Assembly: GCA_025738555.1 (NCBI GenBank) | Contig: JAOVFP010000007.1 | Location: 62,001 to 126,000 of the forward strand | Origin: Cyathus striatus | Lineage: Eukaryota > Basidiomycota > Agaricomycetes > Agaricales > Nidulariaceae | Reading direction: 5' to 3' | DNA length: 64,000 bases | Made by a program: the position numbers and the translations under genes | The notes under the pieces: generated by a model | What the model was told of the DNA's origin: nothing | The model's database searches: none | Seen by the model: only the letters and a program-made list of their open reading frames with translations | Shown here: positions 1-11,869 of the stretch, piece by piece | Layout of the letters: the number at the start of each line of letters is the position of its first letter | How positions within the stretch are numbered: the first letter of the stretch is position 1

Positions 1-1969
1 TGACTAATAATAATTTATTCAGAGGTATCTTCCTCTTGTCCTTACATGAAACTGCATTTTCTCATGCTGAGTCTATCAAGCGGGTAGACTTCTTAGTATA
101 GCAATGTGTGCTTTTGAGCTGTTGTCCACATTCTTGACGACTACGAGGAGTGTTCAGGCGTTAAGAGTCGCAGGACCATGGAGGGAACAAAAAGGAAATC
201 TCAATTATTTGATTCTTGAACAAGGTATCTCGAAAGAAATTTTCCCTCATACGATGCGACATATTACTGACTTGAAACATTCTTAGGGCTTCTATACTTT
301 TTGTGTGTATATGTCAGAGTGTAGTAGCGCATCCTGTTGCTTATCAGTTCCAGCTCCGTCTCTGGATTTACACTCACTGCTCTGGTTCTAAATTTCGTAA
401 GACTCCATCGCTTATTAATATGAATTTTACTGATAGAGCACGAGCAGAAAGCGCCAGTTAGTCTATGTTATTCATCTCCGTACTGTCCACTTAGATAGTA
501 TCTTAACGCAGGCAGTTCAGCGCCTTCTAAATGCGTACGCTATGCCGTAAGTTACATTCCTATGCGTACGTTCCTTTCACATACCTGAGCGTTGCTTTTA
601 GTGTATCTGGAATGATGACAGCCAGGTTCCTGTTACACTTACGAAAGTGGCACGATAAATCAACATTATCACAGACTAATGAACAACGTCGTCAGCTGAC
701 GACCTTGAAATTCCATGTAGCCAGTCATCGACAAAGCCCTTCTTACATTGGAGATTTCGGCGAGGATCCGGTGCGGCGTGCTGAGAGAAATCGGCTTGGG
801 GACAGCACCGATGTCGTGGATGTTGAAAGGAGTTAAGAAAACTATTATTCGAAGGTTGATTGAGTAAGGGTGCCGGTTATGAACATATCCGGCACCCGAC
901 GTCCAGCTGAGCGAGGTCTCGGTTGTGGGTGTTCCCTTTTCTCTTGTCATCCACCATCAGCATACACACTCGCTCTTTTGCTCTTCGTTCTTCATCGTCT
1001 CAAGCTTATTTTATTTATTTCTCTCTCACCCCAATCCCCAGCTTCATGTTGGACTTAATTGATATCTTTAGGAGACCCTTGCTTCGCGTATCAGGGTTTA
1101 TAGTTTAGCTTGCAAACTTATAGATAGCGAATGTTTTTTTGTTCTGAACCGTGGACGCCTTAATCGTTAATGGAATTGATATTTCACTAGTTTATGGATT
1201 ATTTCGTCTCTACGTGATTTCGGGAAAATCACCAAACCCAACCCAACCTTTCTAGCCTGTTTTTGCGTAGAGACCGTCGACGAGGCTAGACATAGAATTA
1301 ATCAATGATCATAAGCTTATGTCTGACCATTGCCTTGGCGTGACAACGTGGGAATAAAGAAGCGTGGGAATACACAACTACGGCATATTTACCGAGACGG
1401 TCAACTTCAAGTGACTCTTCATCTCAACTTCGTCTTCTCATCTGACTCTCTTCCTTGCTCTGGACCAGTTCAAACCGCTGAAATCCCGATGGAATCACAT
1501 TTCCGACTCCCTAACTCCGTAGTAATGTGACTACTAAAGCGACTAACGTGCTGAATCTTTCTGTAAACTTGATGCGGTGACACCTTTGTGACACTGTCCC
1601 CGGGGCCCAAGGCATTAGCCAACACTGAACTCCTGCCAAACAGTGCTACAGGAATAGTGTTCAACTTCAAGGTGTGGCTCGTGCTAGAGGAATAACAAGG
1701 GAGTCAAATATGGTGCTCAGTAAGTAGCGAGCCTAAGTGAATAAGTGCCGCTAGCTTTGTTATTGGATTATAGTAATCATGTTGCCTAAAGTAGCAATAT
1801 GCCACTACTAGTATTACATCACTTATGGCAGTCAAATAGGTACTAGTCATAGTAATGACTCGACATCGTTAGGCGGCGAGGATAAATTCAAGAAGTGTTG
1901 CTATTTTGTATATTTCAGTTCGTACATGTTCAAAAATTACATCTTATAGCGCAGTCAGGTAAGTTAACT
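1..1969. other. No recognisable gene
   Basis: I see no ORF with family resemblance, no convincing exon chain and no inverted repeat here. Short ORFs on both strands (for example 531-836 and 669-950) overlap each other and have no recognisable content. The segment lies downstream of the PSD-family gene that ends at 1970 on the minus strand, so it probably holds that gene's 3' UTR and terminator. Confidence 0.5.
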
Positions 1970-3177
1970 TCAAGTAACTGTAGCTATCGCATCGTTTACA
2001 TTGATCTTTTCATCTACACGGCATTTAGGGCCGAATGATATCTTTGTCTGAGGACGGAAAATAAGGCAGTGTGTCGATCCTCCAAAATGGAACATTCCCG
2101 TCTCCTGTCCCTTTTTGACTTTTTGACCGACGCGAACAGTAGCTTCGCATGTAGACACCTCCACCATTCCAATTGCCATGAAACACATCAAACCGATCTT
2201 CGGGTTATCCGCTTTAATAAATATCAGCATCCGTGTGGCTACAGCGCTAATGTATGCCTGGTTAAGATCCGTGGGGATGTATCCCTTGTCGCCCAAGAAC
2301 CCATCCGATGGTGAACTAGCGAGATACGTTCCGGGGAGGGTCACAATTTTATGCACGACACCGCTCACAGGGCTATGCCAACGATGGTATTGGGTGGTGC
2401 TGAGGTAACTTTGGAAGACGGTTCCTCCCGCAAACAGAGGTACCAGGGGATCTCCTCCTAGCATATGATGCAGTGAGTACGGGCTGCCTTTCACCCAAAA
2501 CATATCGCGCTCTTTCACATTGTAGGCAATCCGGTACACTGTCGATTCACAAGCATTGTTAATGACTGAGCTATCGTTAGCGTCGACCACGGGTCGCTGC
2601 CCTGGTCGGAATCGGCGCGTAAAGAAATCATCCCAAGATTTGAATCCGTAATATGGAGCGTACGGATCGCACTCATACATTTTCGTGAAATGAGGCATTT
2701 CGGCACGTCCCATAGGCCCAAACCAGCCATGTTTCTCTGCTGTAAGGACATGGCATGAACCGCGAGAAGTTAGAAACTTGGCCCATACATCGAACATTCT
2801 CTTGAAGACTTTATTTATCTGGTCGTCAGAGAAGAGCTCCTGTCCAGACTTGGTTTGCCGGGGCCAGTACAGGATGGAATCGAATGGCATGCCATTTTCT
2901 GTACCGTGGAATGCTGGAGCCTGAGTCAAGTTGTGATTGAACGCTGAGAGCATAGCATTATAGTCTCTGATCTAGAGGACGGCATAAACGTCAATATATA
3001 TATATGAACTGTGGTAGTCTACTGTACCTGCGGTCTACCCGCTGGGTCAAGATTGTATGGGGGTTTGGTTGGAATAACCATGAACATTTCCTCCATCGCT
3101 TCACGTATCACGGGATCATTCTCTATTAGTTGTTGGAATTCTTGGATAACGGGATGAAATGGTTGGTTGTAAGACAT
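1970..3177 (-). CDS. Phosphatidylserine decarboxylase family protein (PsiD-like)
   Basis: Two exons, 3177-3028 and 2971-1970, join in phase across a 56-nt GT-AG intron and give about 383 aa. The start is the ATG at 3177, opening MSYNQPFHPV. The protein shows the PSD hallmarks: WDDFFTRRF around residues 163-171, YHRWHSPV around 245-252 with the conserved His, and a C-terminal FHFGGST whose Ser349 would be the self-cleavage and pyruvoyl site, leaving a short alpha subunit of about 35 residues as in the family. Classical PSDs make phosphatidylethanolamine at membranes. This soluble-looking form, with no membrane segment and an N-terminal extension, resembles the fungal PSD-like branch that includes the tryptophan decarboxylase PsiD, so the substrate may be an amino acid rather than a lipid; the substrate is inference. 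A broken paralogue lies at 7836-9044 in the same orientation. Confidence 0.9.
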
Positions 3178-3797
3178 TGTGCAATGGGATGAATGTGCTT
3201 AGCGCAATGTATAGCTTACAGTATTTAAACCTGATCCTGCCAGGAATAATCAAAAACTTCATAATACCGACGTGTCGGTGTTCTTCATCTCCGTACAGCG
3301 TTAATTCTTACTGTCACATAGTTTTACCCAGTACTACTTCCATTCGCTACCGGAACTCATAGAAATGACATAGAATGTGTAAGTAAATAATACTTATTGA
3401 TTGGACTATAAAACCATCGCGACAGCTGTCAAGTATCGTAGCCAATTTAAAGTCACACTTAGCACTGGCATTTGATTGTCATAGCTTTCACTCTGAGGCT
3501 GAGCCGGGTAGGCTTTAGGTACTAGACTCACATCGAAGCCCCGAAAAGCACGCCTTCAGGCTAAAGTTCCCGACCGGCATATCTGTAATCATTATATATT
3601 GTAAGTCGATTTAAGTATGTGCACAGAGGGCCTCAGTGATGTCTTGTTGATGGTAATATTGATCTGAATGTCGATTGTCAACTTCAGGGCCGATCCTGCA
3701 TTTAATTTTAAGTATCGTCACCGAACTGTCATTTTGCTGTTAGTTAAGTATATATATAAGGGACTGGGTTCCAGCTTCAACTTCAACTTAAGTTATT
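3178..3797. promoter_or_regulatory. Upstream region of the PSD-family gene
   Basis: About 620 bp between the minus-strand PSD-family start and the left end of the Harbinger element. It should hold the gene's promoter. I see no coding exon. A TATATATA run near 3747 lies more than 500 bp upstream of the start, too far to be an obvious TATA box. Confidence 0.35.
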
Positions 3798-3915
3798 AGT
3801 ACTCCTCAATTCTTAAATTTCTGGCGTCAAGAAAAAGGGACCAAGGTCAAGTAAAAGGGACCAAATGTAAGCGAGTATAAGCGAGTGTAAGCGAGTGTAA
3901 GCGAGATGCCAAGTA
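3798..3915. repeat. Left terminal inverted repeat of the Harbinger element
   Basis: 118 bp, identical to the reverse complement of 7378-7495. It contains two internal repeat sets: AAAAGGGACCAA twice, then a GTAAGCGAGT-type 10-mer about four times in tandem. Subterminal arrays like this commonly act as binding sites for the element's own transposase or accessory protein (inference). Confidence 0.95.
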
Positions 3916-4044
3916 ATGTATTGCAGTCCTTCACTGAGTTTCGGAGTTTGAACTTGATAATGCATTGCTCATCGCAACCGAGCACCTGGGGAGTATAGTG
4001 CAGCATGAATAAATTGTTGAGTTCACCCCCTCTGCGCAAGCGAT

Positions 4045-5479
4045 ATGGCTAGAGAACGAAATGGAAAGCATACGTATTCGAAAACAGAAATGTTTGAAGC
4101 CCGCAAACGTGCACTCCAGGATCTAGAAACACTTGCAATCCTTCTTCTCGCAGATGCAAATGACGAAGACGATGAGATTGCCGCTTTGGGAATTGCACAG
4201 ATTGCATTGAGTGAGGCAACATTGCTTCGGAACATGCGCTTTGGGAGGTATGGAAGGCGAGGAATGTATAACAAAGAGAAAGCAGACCAGTTCTACGAGC
4301 TGCTGATGACACGGTTCTCAAACCGCCAATTCAAAGCATGGCTTCGGTAAGTCTTACAAACTTGAGTCTCATTCCTAGTACTTATTTTTTTTTAGCATGG
4401 ACCGTGAATCTTTTTGCAAGCTTGTGGACCTCATTAAGGATAATCCTGTGTTTGTTAGCAAAGGCCATAAGCCTCAACGCCCTGTTGAACATCAACTTGC
4501 AACCTTTCTATGCCGTGTTGGGGCAGAAACTGGAGTTAAAGTGGCAGGTGTTATGGCAATATCAGAAGGTGCTACTTATACATACATGAACCGTGTTTCT
4601 AAAGCACTCCGTAAATTGGGTCCCCAGTTTCTTCGTTGGCCTACTCCTGCTGAGCGTGATGAAGAAGCTAGAAGAATGGAAGAACGTGGTTCTTTCTTTC
4701 CAGGGCAGATAGGTTCTGGTGATGGAAGTTATATTCGTTTGCAAGACAAGCCAAAAGTTAATCCTTTTGCATATTGGTGTCGCAAGAAGTTTTATGGGGT
4801 GAGAAAAGCTCTATATTCATTTCGCATTGACTCATTACTGTACAGTTGAATATTCAGGCAACTGTTAATAATCAAAGCCAATTTACATCCTATGAACTTG
4901 GCTGGCCTGGTTCTGTTCAAGATAGCCGGGTGTTCAAGAACTCAGATCTGTGGCTCAGTCAAAGGGAGTATTTTAGAGAGCATGAATACATACTCGTAGA
5001 TAAAGGTCAGAGAACTGACCCATATGATGATACAAAGCTTCTGACTTAATGTTGCAGGCTATCCATTAACACCTTTCTCTATTCGACCATTCAATGATCA
5101 TGATCTCACTAGCAACCCCAATGAAGCTGGGAACCGTAAACGCTGGAACCAAGCTCTTTCCTCTATTCGCATTTCAGTTGAACATGCATTTGGTCGTTTA
5201 AAAGGACGCTTTTCTATTTTACGTTCACTTCCGGGACGAGACATGAAGACCATATATCAACTTGTTGCAGCACTAATGGTTTTACATAACATTTTGGAGG
5301 GATTTGCAGATGACCCCATCACTATAGCTCATTTTAATGGAAGGGGTGATGAATATGCACAGGACGAAGCAGAAGTGGAGGTAGGGGGAACAATTGAACT
5401 CAATGGTAATACCAGCATCTTACATAGGCAAGGAGTACTGCGGCGCAAAGAGCTTCTTGCATACTTTCTAATGCAGTAG
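4045..5479 (+). CDS. Harbinger-type DDE transposase
   Basis: Four exons, 4045-4346, 4396-4798, 4858-5005 and 5058-5479, splice in frame through GT-AG introns of 49, 59 and 52 nt to give 424 aa. The N-terminal third is a helical region with basic residues. A DDE_Tnp_4 (HARBI1-like) nuclease fold follows, and I read the catalytic acids as the Asp in GSGDGSY, the Asp in GSVQDSRVF and the Glu in SVEHAFGRLKGRF; the spacing and the last motif are diagnostic of the family. The C-terminus ends RKELLAYFLMQ. The enzyme would excise and reinsert the element using a 3-bp target. No stop or frameshift is present. Its partner is the minus-strand gene that ends 36 bp downstream. Confidence 0.93.
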
Positions 5480-5515
5480 ACTACTACATACATTATTACG
5501 CTACTACACCAATAA

Positions 5516-7285
5516 CTAATGAAGCTTCCACTTCTTCCTGAGTTCACGACCTTCTGTGACAATATCTGGATCAACATGGGAAGCCATAGCCATAACCATT
5601 TCCCACCTCTTCATCTCCATTGCAAGTTTATCACGTTCCATCTGCAGAGCTATCATCTGCTGCCTATCCTGATGCTCCACCTCCTCACGCTGATCACGCC
5701 TCCGTGCAAGCTCAAGCTTTTCTTTAGCAATCACATCAGCACTGTGAGCCTTTTGCTTCACAGCATTAACAGTCTCAACCAGTAGCTTGTGGTGGCTATT
5801 GATGTCCTTGTTGCTAGACGAATGTTTGATGTTGGAAGAGCCTGAGCCTTTGGGCCGTTTGCGAGCAGGTGGTCCACAGCCATTGTCATTATCGCTACCA
5901 TTGTTGTTGTCATCGTCGTCTGAAAGGTTTGATCGTGAGTTAATGGCCCACTCACGCACGACATCAACATCATCATGAGCACTGTGCACAAAGAGCTGTA
6001 AGTATATAAAAGCAAATGATAAAACAAGAACGTACACATTATCAATCAGCTGGAAAATCTTCGAGCTTTTAAACTCATCCAATACTGCATGCGAGTACCC
6101 ATACACTGTTTTCTCCCGTCTATTACCCATATCTTCAGTGGTTTGTGTAGCCTCATCGTCACCGTCACCACCACCTGTGTGTTCATCACGTTGTCGGACT
6201 GCTTTGTACTTCGGCCATGCTTGGGCATTCCAGTACGCTCGTATGACCTCAACCGAAGTGCCTGGAAGTATCTCGTTTGAAATCTATAATGCAGCATGAG
6301 TAAAAGAAAACAACGATACAAAGGGACACACCTTTATCCACACCAAATTCTGAGCCAACTTAAACTTAGGCCAAAGGTCCACTTGAGTAATGTATGCGAC
6401 AATCTTCAACTTGTCATGTTCTGAAAGTGAATGCCGTTCGTCATCGCTGATGTCAACAACTGAAGGCTCCTCCCCATCAGGGGGATCAGGACGTGGTGTA
6501 GCGGTCTTCAGCGCAGCTGCCTGCTGCTGCTGTTCAGTAAGCTTCATGACCTCGTCATCTGACATTCCACCAGTCCTTCGATTCCGTGCACCACTCTTTC
6601 CACCAGCTCCAGTACCCTTTGGACGCCCACGCTTCGGCTTTGCTGGCTCCTTGGTTTGAGCCTTGGGGGCTGGCTTTGCTCTCGTAGCTGTGGTCGCCTT
6701 CTTGGATTTGGAAGCCGGTGTAATGGGTGGGACCTCAGGAATGAGCGGAACGAGGTCTTGTGCATTGGTACGAGTTGGGGTGCCTGGGTCCACAGCAGGA
6801 GACGGCGGGATGCGTATATCTTGAGTTTGATCAGAATACAGAGTAGAGGAACCTATATGTGCACATACATTAGAAATATACCAAATATACAAATGAAAAC
6901 ACGTACCAAAAGGCATTGGGAGGCCTTTCTTAATCCTTTGCCTCATATATCCCGCTTGGGCTGCAGTTGTATTCTCCTTCCCATGACATCCTTCCTGTGT
7001 GCGAGGTGTTGGCGAGAAAAGCGAATAAGGCTCATAATGATGAGTGTGAGCATGCTGAGGAGGCGGGGACTGGCTCCAGTCAAAACCAGGGGAAGAGAGG
7101 CGTCCAAAGGTGTCAATTGGGGGCAGTGTTATGGTGGAGCGCTGAGAGCTGTTTGGCATTGTTGGAGCGCGAAGAGGTGTCAAGTACTCTGGGTTCCCTA
7201 AGAATAGATGGCGTGAGCGCGAATCCTTTAGAACATCAGTAAACATGTAGCACATACCTTCAGAGAGAACCTGCCATCTCTCCAT
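5516..7285 (-). CDS. Harbinger accessory DNA-binding protein (trihelix/Myb-like)
   Basis: Five exons, 7285-7258, 7197-6907, 6852-6332, 6283-6038 and 5995-5516, join in phase to about 521 aa. Intron 4 is only 42 nt and the first exon only 28 nt. Order of parts: a low-complexity N-terminus, an Ala/Lys/Pro-rich stretch with an AT-hook-like KPKRGRPKGTG, a Gln run (EQQQQ), a predicted three-helix segment with regularly spaced Trp (LVWIK, YWNAQAWPKYKAV) as in trihelix/SANT folds, an Asp/Asn-rich linker, and a Lys/Glu/Arg-rich C-terminal coiled coil. Harbinger elements normally encode such a protein to bind the ends and bring the transposase into the nucleus; that role here is by family analogy. The N-terminal boundary is the least certain part. 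Confidence 0.85.
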
Positions 7286-7377
7286 GGAGCACTACAGCAG
7301 AGTGCCAACTCATCACTGTGGTGCGACGTGCATTGACTCTGAGTACAATTAAATCTCCGCCTGAAACCTCATTAGCC

Positions 7378-7495
7378 TACTTGGCATCTCGCTTACACTC
7401 GCTTACACTCGCTTATACTCGCTTACATTTGGTCCCTTTTACTTGACCTTGGTCCCTTTTTCTTGACGCCAGAAATTTAAGAATTGAGGAGTACT
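7378..7495. repeat. Right terminal inverted repeat of the Harbinger element
   Basis: 118 bp, the exact reverse complement of 3798-3915. It includes the four-fold CGCTTACACT-type array and the two copies of TTGGTCCCTTTT. ATTA follows immediately at 7496-7499. Confidence 0.95.
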
Positions 7496-7835
7496 ATTAG
7501 TTTATTTTATTTGATAAGGAATGTAGGAATAAAAACCAGGCATATCTCTAACGTAAATTTCATTTGCCTCAGATCTCTTGAATTGCGCAAACACCCTCGA
7601 GTTCGGTTTCCCTCCACATGCGCATTGGATCGTGCCAGTGTCAATTCTCTCGGTAGGATTCGTAAATCCCTTGAAATTGCTCCACATTAATGCGATAACG
7701 TCTATATAAGTAAATCTGCGGAGCTCGACTATGTACTGTATGTAAGTACTTCAAGCAACAGTGCTAACTTCCCAAGTAAAACATGCGTATATCTTTCTCC
7801 GTGTTCAGTTTTTCTTAAGTCCTCAAGGAACTGTG
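7496..7835. other. Spacer between Harbinger element and PSD pseudogene
   Basis: No gene recognised. Without the transposon this segment would be contiguous with 3178-3797, between the two PSD-family copies. Confidence 0.4.
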
Positions 7836-9044
7836 GCAATCACGTTTTTTATATTGATTTTTAAACCTATACGGCAATTCGGACTGAATGAAATCTTTTT
7901 TTGGGGCCGGAAAACAAGGCACTGCGTTGATCCTCCGAGTGGAACATTCCTATCTCCCGCCCCTTTTTGACTTTTTGACCGACGCGAACAGTAGCTTCAC
8001 ATGTGGACACGACCACCATTCCTATTGCTATGAAACATATTATCCGATCTTCGAGTTATCCGCTTCAATGAACATTAACATTCGTGTGGTGACAGCACTT
8101 AAGTATTCTCGTCTTATCTCTGCTGGTACAGTGTATTCTTCGTCACCCACAAATCCATGCGAGGGCTAGTTCGCGAGGTATGTACCGAGGATGGTCACAA
8201 TTTTAATCACAATCCCGTCGACAGGGCTGTTCCAACGATAATAGTCGGTGATACCGAGCAAGCTCTGGAAGACGGCTTCTCCAGCAAATATATGCACTAG
8301 AGAAAATCCAGCTAACATATGGTGAAGCGAATATGGGTTGCCTTTTACCCAATACGTACCGTGCTCTTTCACATTGTAGGCAATCTGGTACACCGTCGAT
8401 TCACAAGCGTTGTTTATAACTGCTGTATCGTTGGCGCAGACCACAGGCTGCTTCCCTGGTCGGAACTGGCGGGTGAAGAAATCATCCCAGGATTTGAATC
8501 TGTAATGGCCGGTGTTTGGATCTCACTCGTACATTTCTGTGCAATGAGACATTTGGGCGCGTGCCGTCGGCCCAAACCATCCTTTTCCCCCCGTTGTGAG
8601 GAAATAGCACGAGTCATAAGACATCAAGAACCCAGCCCATACATCAAATATCTGTTTGAACCCTGCGTTTACCTCGTCGATAGCGACAAATCTATGGCCT
8701 GATCTGGTTCGACTTGGCCAGTACATGATGGAAGTGAATGGCAGTACCTCCAGTACTTTCATGGTACTCTGGAGCTTGGGTCAGATTGTGGTTGAATGCG
8801 GAAAGCATGGACATGTAGTCTCAGAGCTGATATCAATGCAGTTATGAGTATTGGTTTAATATGTGAATCGTGACCAACTGACCCGTGGTTTACCTGTTGG
8901 GCCAAGATCGTAAGGTGGTTTATTAGTGGGAACTTCCATAAACATCCCTTCCACTGCTTCATATATCGCTGGAATTTGTTGTATGAGTTTTTTAAACTCA
9001 GCTTGCACGATGGGATGAAATGGTTTATCATAGGAGGAGGACAA
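7836..9044 (-). pseudogene. Broken PSD-family paralogue
   Basis: Reading 9044 down to 7836 gives recognisable pieces of the same protein as 1970-3177 in the same order: the N-terminal SYDKPFHP piece, the GMFMEVPTNKPPYDLGPTGKP piece, WPSRTRSGH, IFDVWAGFL, the NNACESTVYQIAYNVKE piece, YYRWNSPVDG and VTILGTYLAN. The initiator ATG has become TTG (9044). Stops and frame changes separate the pieces, including a TAG at 8163-8165 and loss of frame near 8520. The conserved His of YHRWHSP is Asn here. The GGST region at the 3' end is no longer readable. The copy is clearly non-functional as a decarboxylase. Confidence 0.9.
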
Positions 9045-10403
9045 TATACGGCGAGGAGAGAAAAGGAAGCTAGAGCAAGGACTCCTACTCCATCCAGTTC
9101 AGTCACTGCCAGTGCAGATTTAAATGGGAAGATCAAGTACCTGAATAATCACAGGTAGAAAAGTAAGTTACCCCAGGGCCCAGGCTCCTATAAAGGTTCT
9201 GATTTGCCTTAAGCAAATGTTTGACTCATTTACATAAGGACATTGTAATAGCGAGATACGAGTACAATGGTTTTTAGGAGCCTGAAACTACCCTAGTGCT
9301 GTACACGTGCATGAACTTATGTGTACGTATGTACGAGCAGGGACGACATTGATGAAGACACTGTTACGCCGCAAGGTGCTTCTTCGCAAGTACCGCACTA
9401 TAAGCTGACTATAAGTATGCGTGGAACTGTCTACGAATTACTAGTACAACACTAACCATTTTTCAATATCTATATATTCATTCTGAGAATGGAACGAATC
9501 TAGCTCAACCTTTAGTTAATTGTTCTTCACTTCAGTTGATTCCCTAAACGTGTAGAATATAAGTATATGCAATTATACATGTGATGCCAATCATAAGATA
9601 TACTAATGTAATGGTCTCGCCTTAGCAGTCTGATGTATAATATGACTCAGCGACTGAGGCAGTGAGTGTCTACCGGCACGCATATATATCTAATATCTAT
9701 GGGTAGCTACACAATTAAAGTAAGTATATGAGTGAATGAGAGAAAGAAAGAGAAAGAGGGGGCTCTTGAAAGGAGAAAGGGAACATGTATTCACAGTATC
9801 TACTATTCATGTCACCAAGTATACGCCTATATATTTCATGGACATTTGTTGTAACAATGTTAGTAAGTGTAATTCAGTGGCCGCGGAAATGAAGTGTAAT
9901 TGGGAACGTGTAGACAACGTTAAAAATTCTAGTCAATTACAGAAGTTCAGGTGATTCATTCATTCAAACGGAGAAGTCGGCCATCATAGAAAGAAGGACA
10001 TATCGCCTTCATGATGTGACTATTTCACACTTTTTTGAACCTCCTGCATGGCCATAAAACATAAAGTTAACAGTGCTCATGTGCTGAAAGTCCGTAGAGC
10101 ACTATATAGATGTTCGACGGTGGTGAATTACTTGAGCATTAATCTGGTAAAAATTCAGTGTTCAATCTTCCCTCATTGAAAATAAAAATCGAACATTGTT
10201 AGCGCTCCACCAAGCCCGAAATCTTGATGCATGGAACTCACCTAAGAATAAAATGTTCAAGTTGTGCTTCTGCGGAGGATTTGCCACCTCTTTTGGGTGA
10301 AAGACATAGATTTCATTCTCAAGAACGGCATACAGACCGACTGTGTTCGCCTATATAAAGGAAGCTGTTATTATGCAATGCTCAACAGTTTTCACCGAAA
10401 AAC
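9045..10403. other. Intergenic, nothing recognised
   Basis: No supported exon. AT-rich DNA with only short ORFs such as 9736-9954, which is mostly Arg/Lys low complexity. The last 200 bp should hold the promoter of the secreted protein gene that starts at 10404. Confidence 0.4.
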
Positions 10404-11098
10404 ATGAAGTCCATTGCGGCTATTGTTACTCTTTTCTCTGCAGTTGTAGCTTATGCATCTGCTCAGCTTACAATTGACACTCCCACGTATATGCCTACCA
10501 TTTAACTTGCTTTCTCTCAACTAATTATTGTGACACATATATCATAGAAATGTTGTTACATGCGATCCCCTCGTAATCCATTTTTCTGGAGAAGTCGGTA
10601 AGAAGAACACGCTAGTGTTAAGTAACTATATTCTTCTATATTAATTTGCATTTCGCAGAGCCTTTCGATCTTGTCGGATTTTTATTTTTATCTTAAAGCA
10701 TTGAACTAACACGCACGTTCTTCCTTATTTCAATTTTAGTCGTACGTGGTATCTCTGATTCTAAACATTGAGAGAAGGCTTACTCATCAAATGCTTCTTA
10801 TTAGGGTATTCAACGAGCATGGGACTATTATTGATTTTGGGAGACAGATCGGAGATTCCTTCACTTGGATTGTGAACGTTCCCGCAGGTGAAGTTGCAGT
10901 GAGTAATACGTGAAATTATGTGACTTACCAAATATAAATAGGCACAACTGCCGGAATTAAAATCCAGGATAGTACCGGAGCAGCAGCTTTGACTGCGCCA
11001 TTCGTAGTTCAGGCAGGAGGTGTGACCAGAATCGTTATTTACATCTTATAGATACTGATGAAAGACTACAATGTTTTACAGGCACCAGTTGCTTGTGA
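10404..11098 (+). CDS. Small secreted protein, Ser/Thr-rich GPI-anchored-like family
   Basis: Exon 1 (10404-10486) encodes a signal peptide, MKSIAAIVTLFSAVVAYASA, followed by QLTIDTPT. Exon 2 (10548-10597) gives NVVTCDPLVIHFSGEV. The 3' exons ending at 10887, then 10942-11019 and 11082-11098, give FGRQIGDSFTWIVNVPAG, TTAGIKIQDSTGAAALTAP and a C-terminal GGTSCL stop. This beta-sandwich order and the terminal SCL are familiar from small secreted basidiomycete proteins of the Ser-Thr-rich GPI-anchored type. The middle (10659-10860) is uncertain: after EPFDL a stop follows unless a weak GTCGGA donor joined to TCGTACGTGG is used, which does keep the frame open. The gene is convergent with the CipC gene. 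It could be a decaying gene. Confidence 0.65.
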
Positions 11099-11370
11099 AC
11101 GCCTCGCACATCATTCTCATGATACTGAATGTATATATATGTAGTCGTTATATACAGAGTTTCAACAACAGCTCTACGATTGGAAACACGAGGCTGTAAA
11201 CATGTAACCTATTATAAAGAGCTTCTTAAGCCTAACCCGGACGAGTTCCTTACCACAGTGCTATTTATATAACTTATACAATGTTCATTGCGGTACAAAC
11301 TCAGGTCCAAATTCATGAAGATATCAAATCAACCCGATAATGTATACAAATTCAATATTTTACAAGACGC

Positions 11371-11869
11371 CTAGTATTGACCATATTCGTCTACGACGAT
11401 GGTTTCATTAGTTTGTTGGTTAGCTGGTAATTCAAATTATATTTAGTGAGTGAATTATAAGTATGAAATAGAGAAGCCTTACCGTGACGCTTGGCTTTCT
11501 CCTTGTCGATGAAGTCGAGACCTTTGGTCTCAACTATGCGGTCAATGAAGGCACCAGATAATCCGGCACTACAGATGAACAACGTAAATAACATTGCTTG
11601 TGATGTTAAATAAAGATATGGCATACAGAATCTCTTTGGCCTTCTCGTGGCTTTGAGGCTTGCCTTCCCTGTCAAGGTGTTGCTCGTAGGCCTTAGCAGC
11701 CTCGTAGGATGCAGCAGCAGCAATCAACTCGTGCGACAACTCAGCCTTGTGTGGTGCGTTGACGACCTATAACGAAGACTATAAGTACGTAGAACAAGCA
11801 AAGCACGACGTCGGTAAGCACCTGGTCGTAGGCCTGAGCCTGATCGGAGTCATCATCAAACCAGCCCAT
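11371..11869 (-). CDS. CipC-like protein (DUF3759)
   Basis: Four exons, 11869-11822, 11766-11627, 11568-11483 and 11423-11371, join in frame to 108 aa. The start MGWFDDDSDQAQAY, the central APHKAELSHELIAAAA and the GLDFIDKEKAKRH motif are the conserved blocks of CipC, a small cytosolic fungal protein first known as concanamycin-induced and later found among stress- and infection-induced proteins; its molecular role is unknown. Length matches the family. The C-terminus ends in EYGQY. All introns are 55-60 nt with GT-AG ends. The gene is intact and convergent with the secreted protein gene, with about 270 bp between stops. Confidence 0.93.

Larger units (their letters stand above)
3798..7495. 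mobile_element. Complete PIF/Harbinger DNA transposon
   Basis: A 3.7-kb element bounded by 118-bp terminal inverted repeats that I compared base by base and found identical. The ends read AGTACTCCTC...GAGGAGTACT. The tetramer ATTA occurs at 3795-3798 and again at 7496-7499, so the target duplication is about 3-4 bp and overlaps the terminus, as expected for Harbinger elements. It carries the two genes standard for the superfamily, a DDE transposase (plus) and a trihelix/Myb-like DNA-binding protein (minus), arranged convergently with 36 bp between their stop codons. Both frames are open after splicing. Identical TIRs and intact genes suggest recent, possibly current, activity. It sits between an intact PSD-family gene and its broken copy. 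Confidence 0.93.
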
